This document shows, piece after piece, positions 55,151 to 64,000 of a stretch of DNA of 64,000 nt (the stretch's first letter is position 1; each line of letters starts with the position of its first letter). Source of the DNA: Lactarius indigo (taxonomy: Eukaryota; Basidiomycota; Agaricomycetes; Russulales; Russulaceae); contig JAFKAC010000083.1 of the NCBI GenBank assembly GCA_025766275.1, forward strand, positions 186,001 through 250,000. The letters are read 5' to 3'. The notes under the pieces are model-generated. The model did no database searches. It saw nothing but the letters and a program-made list of their open reading frames with translations, and had not been told where the DNA came from. Made by a program: the position numbers and the translations under genes.

Positions 55151-56340
55151 GTATACATCAACATTGAACTCAATGCACACTCGCCTCTCGCCCCCCATGC
55201 CAGCCACGTCCAACTCACACACCAAACACACCAAACAGAAGCACAACTTGGCCAAACAGTTGCCAAATAGACACGTCAGTCAATTCGACACAACAGCACA
55301 GCAACCACCACCAAACATGAATATACAATATCCAAGCAAGGACAAACTGGACACGTCAGCTCACTGCTCACCAACACAAACACCCTGGAAGCCTCTGACG
55401 AAGAAAACAAAACTGTCAAAGCCACTGGAAACACGTCTTGTTGGGCTACGGCCCGGAACGGACAAAGTCCGGCAAACTGAGGCTAGATTGACATATTAGA
55501 TAATCGTAATATTAGCGTAGTTAAACGATTATCTATGAATAATATCTAGGAGAGAGGAGCATACGCTCTCCTCAGGAACTCCCACTCACACATTGTTCAC
55601 CTATCCAGCTGCCCGCCTCCGTAAAACTCTATAAGTCTTCCACCCAGAGCCCCCCCCCCCCAACTGGCTCGAGATCTGTGAGGTTTTAGTGGGTAGGAGA
55701 CCACACTGCACCTAACCGCGGCTGCCCTGTGTCTGAGTCCCACACTATCCCCCCTACCAGGGGATGTGCGTAAGCGCATTTTCCCTCACAAACCGGTTCC
55801 CCTCTAGGCCGGCAACACAGTGTGCTAGGTAGAGCTGATGGTAAATCTCCTACTACTTAGCACTTTATTTACGGGTATTTAGTCGTCTACACGTAGACAA
55901 ACTAGATATCTAAAATAAAAGTGCCCTTCTAAAAAAAAAAGAAACAGTACAAACGTTTCGAATTTGATTAGCAATCATTTCCTAAAAGGAAATGACGCAG
56001 CGGTCACGTGACTTTGCGTGACGGATTCAGCTAATTTGCGCGACGCGACACGTCTTCACTTTCTTTCCCTCTACTACCATGTCTTCCCTCGCCACGACCT
56101 TCCAATCTTCTGCAGGGGATAATTATCCCACATGGTCGTCGTGTCCACGAATTCGTGTTCATGCTTCCAGACTGCATGCAGTATTGGTTTGGATGGCTTG
56201 GATGACTTGAACCTACCGTGACACGCTGTACGCGCTGTACTCTAGATATTTTTATCCAGATGTGCGCGCCTCCCTGTGTTCGCACCACCCCTCATCTCTG
56301 TTGGCGAGCTAGCTCCAACCGGCACACTATGACTATTCGG
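55151..56340. other. unassigned region with a short hairpin
   Basis: An inverted repeat TAGATAATCGT (55497-55507) / ACGATTATCTA (55524-55534) could form an 11-bp stem with a 16-nt loop. A run of 10 A lies near 55932. Frames at 55128-55499 are Thr/Lys-rich without a recognised domain. Confidence 0.45.
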
Positions 56341-57010
56341 GGCGCACACCTCCGCATACCACCTGACGTGAAGGTAGCATCGTTCGTCTGAGCCCCCAGG
56401 AGTGCCGCCGCCACTTGCGTGTGCTGTTCTGCGTATCTCGCGACACGCAGAGGCCACTGTAGAGTGGCGTAAGCCGATGCTTGCCGGGCTCGGGTGTGCC
56501 CTTCGACCGCGGTAGGTAGCGTCCACCCGTTCGAGTCCTCATAGGTGCCGCCATTCGCGTGCATCGTTCGACCCGTCTCGCGACTCGCACGCAACTGTAG
56601 AGTAGTGCCAATTATCCGAGCCCTGGGCATGTCGGACTTGCATGTGCCCATCAACCGCCAATAGGTAGCACCATCTGTCAGAGTCCTCGGGAGTACTGCC
56701 ACTTGTCTACTCGAGTCCCTAAGAGTGCTGCGCCACTCGCATGCACCCTTCGACCCATCTCACGACATGCAGAGGCCACTGTGGAGTAGTGCCATCCCGG
56801 TGTGCGCCGGAACTTGTGTCTGCCCTTTGATCGTGGTAGGTAGCACCATCTGTCCGAGTCCCCGGGAGTGCCACCACTCATGTACGCCGTCCAACTTGTC
56901 TCATGACACGCACGTCACTGTAGAGTAGTGTCATGCTTCTGGGTCCCCAGGCGTGCTGGCCTTGGGGCGCTTTTTTGACTGTAATAGGTGGCACCGTTCG
57001 CCCGATCCTG
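56341..57010. repeat. degenerate tandem repeats of about 138 bp
   Basis: The word (C/A)ACTGTAGAGTAGTG or near variants occurs at about 56454, 56592, 56776 and 56915 (spacings 138, 184, 139), followed each time by similar blocks such as GGTAGGTAGCACCATCTGTC, GAGTCCCCGGGAGTGCC and CATGCACCCTTCGACCC. The longer second interval contains an internal duplication of about 46 bp. The similarity between units has decayed. Confidence 0.75.
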
Positions 57011-58631
57011 GGAGTGGTGCACCGGCGAACAGACTCCGTCAACGAAACCAAAGAACCGGAAGGACAGGGCAAACGGTGAGCGTCGCGGGGCAAAGGCCAG
57101 CGGTGAGAGGAAGACGGCAGCACCATTTGGGCAGCGCAAACGGTGAGCGACACACGGAGCATGCCCTGGTGGCGGGAGAGGGAGTGGCAGTGCACGTCGG
57201 CAGCGCAAACGGCGACTGTCAGGATAAGTTTGGCCAGTTGCGCTGTTCCACAGTCTCTTCTGTCATGCAGGGACATGCGAAGCAGCCTTCTCTCCCAGCA
57301 CTAGCCGGTCATAGCTCCTCTTTGCCGACTTGGTTCTACCAGGAGTTGGGATTTCAGGCGAGCCATCTCGCCGCACCTCTCTCAGTAGCTGAGCGGCCTC
57401 TTCAGTGAGTGGAACGAAGCCTGGTGGGCGTCGACCTTTGTTTATCTCGAGAAGTATTATCCGCCCCAACACTTGTCGATGGAATAGTATTTCAGAAGAA
57501 AGGGCTGTTCTCTCTCTAAAAAAGATAGGATCCAGGTTCTTCAGACCAGTTGAAAAGGTGGGCAGACAGGTGGCAGCACGCAAGAGAGGAATGAGGATGT
57601 GCCACTTCGCCCGTTCACTCAAAGACAATACTCTAAGGTACTGCTCGTCCCTCGCTTCGCCTCATACCGGCCAACTTGGCATTTTGAAATTGCTCTGCTC
57701 ACCCTTACATGTACTCGATGTGTATAAGGCTCAGCTTTTGTGCTCAATAAAGGACATAATTCCCCACATCGTACTTACTCTTGGTCTCACTTGCTCTTCT
57801 TGAATGACTGCAAAGCTTGTCAGGGTCAGTCTGGTCAAAGGCACCATCACAAAGGTCTGTAGTGCACGCTTTCTCGCCCTCTTTACTTTCTTACAGTCAC
57901 TTTTCGCATCCCCTTGTGTGCACAGAGCTTTTCCCGCTCTCACTGACTCATAGTTCTCTACACATCTTTCATGTGCATTGTGGCACAGAACCCAATGTAG
58001 TGCCATCGCTCTGTATAACTATATTTGAACTGAATAATCTTCGCAGTAATCACTGTATTTGATGACAATCTCTGTATACAACAATCTTACTCAATTGCCT
58101 ACTGTGCTTACATGTTTTCAGGATCTTATCTGCTGGAAAATGCCCTACTGATACCCTAAACTGCCAATGGGCACTTCTATGTGCAGCCTAGGGATACATT
58201 GGGTTCTGGAGGGGGGGCGTGAAGCCATGTTTCAGGTCGTGCAGGCCTTTGCGGGGCTCGTAACTTCGTATAGTGGTTTGTTTGAATCAGAGACGTGTCG
58301 CTCCAAAGGAACTGAGGGCGCGCGAAGGTGCGGCACACTGGGGGACGATGAGAACAAGACGAACTTGCCCTACAGAGCTCTAAGCCCTGAGGGAAAAGGA
58401 ACTAATATTTGCTGACTTAATAGGTGTAGATACAAGAAGTTTTTACACTGTCAAACAGAGATGTAGATCTCAATGTGTAGTGGAGGCCAGGGAGAAACCC
58501 AGCGGGGTCACAAGACAAGGGGAAGGTATACTGGCCGGAGTGCGGGAATGTCTGGTCCGCCAGTGCGGTGCGGGAAAGTAACTAGGAGATGCAAAATGAC
58601 AGTTTAACCTAGCCAGCCATGAGCTATGTGT
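57011..58631. other. unassigned region
   Basis: GCAAACGGTGAGCG recurs at about 57071 and 57138 and, changed, near 57203. The segment 58225-58350 resembles the interior repeats of the hAT element at 19.4-21.5 kb (GTGCAGGCCTTTGCGGGGC, GCGCGAAGGTGCGGC). No gene is supported. Confidence 0.45.
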
Positions 58632-60011
58632 ATTATATATGGACGAATTATAACTAGGTTCATGGTTCACAGTGGGTTCTGATTGGAAATTTGACTTAGG
58701 GTTACCACGTATATCCAAATAATGACTCTTCATTTGACCACACATGGACAAATGTGGGACCATTACTTGGCCCGCATTTGACCATGATGGTCAAACGCGG
58801 GGCCGTTACTTGGCCCGCATTTGACCATGATGGTCAAATGCGGGACCATTACTTGGCCCGCGTTTGACCATGATGGTCAAATGCGGGACCATTACTTGGC
58901 CCGCGTTTGACCATGATGGTCAAATGCGGGACCATTACTTGGCCCGCGTTTGACCATGATGGTCAAATGCGGGACCATTACTTGGCCCGCGTTTGACCAC
59001 CATGGTCAAACGTGGGGCCATTACTTGGCCCGCATTTGTCCACCATGGTCAAACGCGGGGCCATTACTTGGCCCGCATTTGACCATGGTGGACAAATGCG
59101 GGACCATTACTTGGCCCGCGTTTGTCCATAATGGTCAAACGCGGGCCTGTATAGGCACACTGGACATGCCATTCAACTCGAAATACAATAAAACATATAC
59201 TTCGAGTACAAACATGACCATAGGCCTTCATTGATACAGATAGACTTTGGAGGCCCGCATTTGACCATGATGGTCAAACGCGGGGCCATTACTTAAAGTG
59301 TAGTTATATAGTATGGGTCTCTCTGGTCTTGTTATCTGACCTCCTGGAGTGGAATTGATTGATTATACATTGGGGTTATATTGTGTCTTCATCTGTTACC
59401 AGGGAACTATTTGCTATGTGGAGTTGGGGGTTATATTGTTGTTAAGTAAGGTAGAAAAGGTGTGATGTTATGTTGACAGCCTTTATAACTTGCAAGGTCA
59501 GGTAGTAATATTGGTGATAGTCTGTGTTATATTAGGGAATCATATCTGTGAGATGTGCATAAGGAGATTTCCATTATCTGTGACCCATTTGTAACATATA
59601 CCAATGGCAGGCACAATGTGCTGCTCTGTATAGCACGGATTGCTCGCACTGCTCGCTCTCCGGCATACAGAGCAGACATTGGTGCCTGCCCATTCGGTAT
59701 ATGTTACAAATGGGTCACAGATAATGGAAATCTCCCTATGCACATCTCACAGATCGGATTCCCTAATAGAACACAGGACTATCACCAATATTAATACCTG
59801 ACCTTGCAAGTTATAAAGGCTGTCAACATACATTACACCTTTTCTACCTTACTTAACAACAATATAACCCCCAACTCCACATAGCAAATAGTTCCCTGGT
59901 AACAGATGAAGACACAATATAACCCCAATGTATAATCAATCAATTCCACTCCAGGAGGTCAGATAACAAGACCAGAGAGACCCATACTATATAACTACAC
60001 TTTAAGTAATT
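58632..60011. mobile_element. foldback element, copy B (right part missing)
   Basis: The left end ATTATATATGGACGAATTAT and the following 90 bp match copy A at 23322. A 43-bp array and the inner inverted repeat (arms about 59114-59630 and 59665-60011) follow. The right arm stops after CTTTAAGTAA at about 60010, where copy A continues into its array and outer repeat, so this copy is truncated. Small differences from copy A lie near the centre. Confidence 0.88.
58731..59145. repeat. 43-bp palindromic-unit array in copy B
   Basis: About nine or ten units; TTGGCCCGC starts at 58810, 58853 and 58896 confirm the 43-bp period. Here the array is in the left arm, whereas in copy A the long array is in the right arm. 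Confidence 0.92.
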
Positions 60012-60174
60012 GATCAATTCCACCTGAGGTAACTCTGTATATACATCCAACTCAGACCAAGTTCTCAGGTGAGACTTTTTGGCCTGAGTCTCTCTGTCCT
60101 TCAACAAGCTTCCTATCATTACATTTCTCATACAACCTCAGTCCTGTCAATAAGCTACAGTGTAACCATGTCGT

Positions 60175-60490
60175 TGATGAACAGCAGACATAAGAGGCAT
60201 ACTCACAGTGGCAAGGTAACTATGGTGAGATATGCTAGAATGCTGGAAGCAGAGGTGAACAGGGAGTTTGCAGAAAAAGCAAAGGAGTCTGGCACACAAA
60301 CAACACAGAGTGAGAACTGATGTGCATCAGGGCATACAGAGTGTTCTACTTATACTGTACAGGGGTGTGACACTACTACAAGGAGTGTAACACAGGGCCA
60401 CAGAATACAAGGAGTGTTGTTCTACATACAGGACAAAGGAGTGTGTAAAATGGAGAACAAGGCAAATGTAGCAGTATGACTTATCATGAC
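60175..60490 (+). repeat. LTR family L2, shortened or diverged copy
   Basis: It begins TGATGAACAGCAGACAT and keeps the L2 order of blocks (CTGGCACACAAACAACA, TACTTATACTGTACAGGG, TTGTTCTACATACAGGACAAAGGAGTGTG, GAGAACAAGGC). It ends around TTATCATGACA near 60490 without the last 300 bp seen in full copies. No matching flanks were found. Confidence 0.75.
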
Positions 60491-61249
60491 AACTGGACCA
60501 ATGGGTTCTGAGTATAGTAGGACAGATTAGATTTAGTGTTTGATGATAGTAGGATAAACATCTTGCAAAAGATGAGGGTAAGGATGGCAGAAGACAAGAC
60601 GTCTGGTGTGAAATGATGTAGAGATTTGTTGTTGGTGAATGAGTAAGGGGCAGGGTGACAATGTGGTGTAGGATGTGGAGATTGTGAGGTGATTTAAATC
60701 TGTGAAATGCCTTGGCAAGCCATTTAATGGCTTATTCCCCTCTAAGGCTTGCCAGCCTTGTAAGATCCAAAAGCACTTAAAATTCCTGAAAGCCCTCATA
60801 GGACTTGAAATCAGTCAAAGTCCACAAAAGGTCCACCAAGCCTCATTGAACTTATCATTTCCAGCTAATGCCAAATAGTCTGTGTGAACCTCATGAGGCC
60901 TTGTATTCTTGGCTAAGCCTAACATTGTCAGCCAGGCATTGCTTACATTGTTATCATCCCACTAACATTTATGTGTACATAACAGCAAATAAAGTAATAC
61001 ATTATATTATCATAATATGATACATGACGTGAGCAAAGTATCTAAAGCACCAAAGCCAAGAAGGCAACAGAGTCCATAGGGGCAAGCAACAGGGTCCAAG
61101 AGACTGAGCATGATGAGCCAAGATCCAAGCAGTACAAGCACCTTGAGACACAGTCCCAGAGCCACAGAAGTTGAGCCAAACCAAGGCAAGGAGACAACAC
61201 ACACTGCAGTCTACTCTTCAGATGGTCGGTGCCATTTCGCTGCACATTC
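60491..61249. other. unassigned region
   Basis: No coding frame is supported. The words GGCTTGCCAG and TTGCCAAGCC-like pairs near 60715-60765 form a weak inverted repeat. Confidence 0.4.
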
Positions 61250-62650
61250 CAATCAAGTGAGTTTGGCCTTTGACCAACTGTCATTGTCACTTTTCTGTGG
61301 ATGGTTGTCACCCTTGCCTTTAGTACTTGGTTTGTCGAAGAATATCTTTCTGTGCAGTGGGCTGTTGTTAGACATGTCTGAAAGTAAACTCAATACATAC
61401 TGATTCCACCATGCCAGCGTTTCCATAGCCCATTTGTTGTCACTGTCTTCAAACAGTTCTAGAATAGCAAGGTAAAAGTCTTGTAAGATAAAGTTCCTGT
61501 CTTTAGTGCCCCATTCTTTACAAGAGGAAAGCGCAAACGAGCCTAACAGATTTTGAATGAATAAAGACAAAATGGGACCATACCTGAGCAACTGCATATG
61601 TGATTGTTGAAGGTGTCACCTGGGTCAAGCTGTTGATCTTGGCAACAGTGGACTTCCTTTTCTTGTCAGTGGGTTCCCAAAAGCCATTCCCCATGAAGAT
61701 GCTTTTGAACAACTATGTGGTCAACAGGAACTGAAAGCAACATCAGAGGGGAAATAACTTACCCATAAGCACAGGGGTGACTGTAATAGGCCTTGCTCAA
61801 TATCCCAATCCTCCAGATCAGCTTCAAAAAGTTTATCTGCCTTGTCCTTGTTATAAAGGAAGTTGGGGAGGTCAGTGGCAGTGATTGGGACCATGCCACC
61901 TGTGATGTTCTCAAGAAATCTACACACGGACATCAGTACAGAAGAGATAGGTCATCAAGTATGTACATCAGATTATGGTCAAAGACATATATGAAGGCAC
62001 AGGGACAGAGTGCATGCACTGTACTGACATGGTTGAACCCATGGCCCATCTTGTCTCACAGAACTGGCTCACCAGCTTGAGCATTGCAGGTGAAGAACTC
62101 TGAAATTCCTTCCTTCATCTTGTTTGTATCTTGCTGTCGAGCACTCTGCGAATCCTTATCCATCTAATACAGACAATGAGTAGTGACATGATGAGTAAAA
62201 ATATTCTTACCAGTGCAATAAGATCCATGATTGATTCAAAGTCATCACCAAATTCTTCAATTGTCTTCTTGAAGTTCAGCACCTGAGCAAGCACCCCATG
62301 ATATAGCTTGATATATGTGACATGGTTTGCATTGTTGTCTTCCCTGTTGGTGTAGTCAGTGGGTATATGTGCCAAAGAAAAGGGACCCACCTTTCATTGT
62401 CCTCCATTGTTTTAATCTCAAAGAAACCATCCTCAGCCAGTCCAATCTGGAAGGCCTCATTAAGGTCCAACCATGTCTGTATACACAGACCATCCATCCA
62501 TCTACCAGCTTTCTTGTAAGCTTTCAGTGTGTCTTGTTTTGTGGTCCTGAGGCTGTTTTTGAGATGATACACTGCCAACAATGGTTGCACTGACTTACAT
62601 GGTACAGCCTCACTTCCATTTCTTCCTACCAGCTTTAACCAGTAGGGCAT
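61250..62650 (-). pseudogene. hypothetical Agaricomycete protein (DUF6698-like), decayed
   Basis: Minus-strand exons in order: MPYWLKLVGRNGSEAVPCKSV, YKKAGRWMDGLCIQTWLDLNEAF, EIKTMEDNERW, YTNREDNNANHVTYIKLYH after a frameshift near 62355, VLNFKKTIEEFGDDFESIMDLI, and an intron near 62165-62213. Next is MDKDSQSARQQDTNKMKEGISEFF, with an in-frame TGA after GEPVL near 62062. Then come RFLENITGGMVPI, DWDIEQGLLQSPLCLW, KSTVAKINSLTQVTPSTITYAVAQ, RFALSSCKEWG and LFEDSDNKWAMETLAWWNQ. The final blocks resemble the fungal family catalogued as DUF6698. The frameshift and stop indicate a pseudogene. Function unknown. Confidence 0.6.
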
Positions 62651-64000
62651 GTCACAGTAGCTTGTGTCCCAATTTACACTTCATTCTAGGGTCATGGTCT
62701 TCTTGGTTGTTCTCACATTGCTGTGGAGTCTGTAGTCATCTTGATTGCTGCTTCTGTCTTCATCAGACTGTTGTGGGGATGTAGATAGAGGAGAGTTGAG
62801 AGGGTAGCAGGGTTGCTGCTGGTGAGCTGTTGCATAGGTGGGTTGGATATGAGAAGGTTGAGGGCAATGGAACATGGTGGCCAAGTTCAGGAATGACATG
62901 TTAGTTGACTTAGTGATTTTTCTGATTCCTCAGATGTTGCTGGCTCAGCCAACACTTGAACATCACAATGGGCCTCTGAGTTGACTTTACATGTGGACTA
63001 CTCTGTGCCATTTCTTCTGACTCGTGGCCCCACACTTATCCAATACATGGTTGAATGTGATTGATGTGGAGTAAAGCTTACCAATGGAACTGCTTGAGCA
63101 CATAGTGTTCACCAGATCCACTGCAAAAGGAATGTGCCAATGAAGTTCAAACCACCTGAGACTCAAAACCTGAGATTGAAAAGTCAAGCTGCACAGATGA
63201 GTCCTAATAATGTTAGCTCTTAGTCCTGTCTTTAGGTTTCATTTCATTGATTTTGCAAAATGACTGGTCTGAAATCTGCCAGGACACTGTTGATATTGGG
63301 CTGGAGGAGGTAGAGGTGCTTGGAGATCCAGACTTTGTAAGGGGCAGCTTGGTATGTTGATCCTCCATTGTTTCACTGGATGCTAAATTGATTGTACACT
63401 CAAGAATGTTGACTGCAACAATGACAATGAGCTAGATGGCCCAGACCCAGCATCTCTTCCAGCACCCACCATGCTCCTGGAGCCAGAGCATATTGAAGAG
63501 CATGGTGATGGAGATATAGATGCCCCTGTTGCTTTGCATTGGCCCACTTGAAAGCAGCACATTCCTGCTTGGTTTGGGAGGGCAAGTGATCTACTTCTAT
63601 TGGCACAGATGGCAGCACTAAGCATCTATAGCCAATCAATAACACCAGATCCTCACCCTCACCTTCTCCAGTATTGTCTACTCCCTCTTCATGGCCCATG
63701 TCTTCAATGCAAGTCAACAATCCCACTCCCAGTCCTTTCATCTGTGAAACCATACCAAACCAATTTGGGCTATTCCACTGTTTCACCAATTGGCCATCCA
63801 ATGATCCAAAAAATGGCATTACAATTGAAGATCTCACCGATGCTCCAATGTTTATCAACAAAACAGACCATGACTCTTGCCAATGCAATGACTCCTTTGG
63901 TCTATCAGGGACACCAAAACCATTTGCACCTTATTTGAATGCATTGGTATATCATCTGATGAATTGGTTCTACCAGACTGGTGCAAACACACTCAACAAT
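62651..64000. other. unassigned region at the right edge
   Basis: No frame has recognisable domains. A minus-strand frame at 63400-63888 and a plus-strand frame at 63600-63938 overlap in opposite directions; neither looks clearly coding. Confidence 0.4.

Noticed and set aside
55597..55925. Possible tRNA- or SINE-like sequence (cytosine-rich block, then poly-A near 55932)
   Set aside because: No A-box and B-box pair or cloverleaf could be built, and no second copy is in the window.
58731..59145. Regular repeat array that could be mistaken for a CRISPR array
   Set aside because: Units are contiguous 43-bp palindromic repeats without unique spacers, in a eukaryotic transposon-like element.

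Overview
The window looks like a transposon-rich stretch of a filamentous basidiomycete (Agaricomycete) genome. The reasons are short GT-AG introns of about 50-80 bp splitting most coding regions, Ty3/gypsy chromoviruses with a chromodomain, a Plavaka/KDZ-type transposase, a DUF6589-type protein, and host-gene relics (SCC3/STAG cohesin subunit, shugoshin, Uga4-like permease, SDR, SNF2 ATPase) with fungal-style sequences. No prokaryotic features, rRNA or tRNA genes were found. The species cannot be named from the sequence.

Layout. 1-3.07 kb: 3' half of a chromovirus (intact integrase, chromodomain and long C-terminal extension, then the 3' LTR). 3.1-7.1 kb: mostly unassigned, with one related LTR and a Cys-rich minus-strand ORF. 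7.15-10.28 kb: 5' part of a diverged, decayed gypsy element, cut in reverse transcriptase by an LTR of a second family. 10.8-11.7 kb: cohesin SCC3 pseudogene. 12.3-12.9 kb: solo LTR with an exact 5-bp target duplication. 13.6-17.3 kb: Plavaka-like transposase gene. 18.2-22.0 kb: hypothetical gene split by a non-autonomous hAT element with an exact 8-bp duplication, itself carrying a second solo LTR. 22.4-22.9 kb: shugoshin C-terminal fragment. 23.3-25.0 kb: foldback (palindromic) element with a 43-bp repeat array. 25.0-26.2 kb: Ty1/copia remnant. 26.75-28.4 kb: intact multi-exon PHD-finger protein with a possible caspase-like core. 28.6-31.2 kb: DUF6589-type gene with one in-frame stop. 32.3-32.9 kb: G-rich minisatellite. 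33.18-33.9 kb: Tc1/mariner-type MITE. 34.0-37.1 kb: SDR and amino-acid permease pseudogenes. 39.4-51.8 kb: SNF2-family ATPase gene interrupted in an exon by a complete, young 7.7-kb chromovirus. 52-58.6 kb: minisatellites, a paralogous fragment of the SNF2 gene and unassigned DNA. 58.6-60.0 kb: second foldback copy. 60.2 kb: another LTR fragment. 61.25-62.65 kb: decayed hypothetical gene (DUF6698-like).

The most notable observations concern the gypsy elements. The two copies whose 5' ends are visible are strongly diverged, yet both carry an 11-nt primer-binding segment 2 nt after the 5' LTR that exactly complements an 11-nt stretch about 33 nt downstream of the LTR TATA box. The 11-mers differ between copies but the pairing is kept. 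This is the arrangement of self-priming Tf1/Tf2 elements. The same two elements have leaders with no ATG, and their Gag frame begins at a conserved GTG in strong Kozak context well upstream of the first ATG, suggesting non-AUG initiation.

Most host genes here are broken. The only apparently intact coding units are the Plavaka-like transposase, the PHD protein and the gag of the young element, plus the visible part of the first element's pol.
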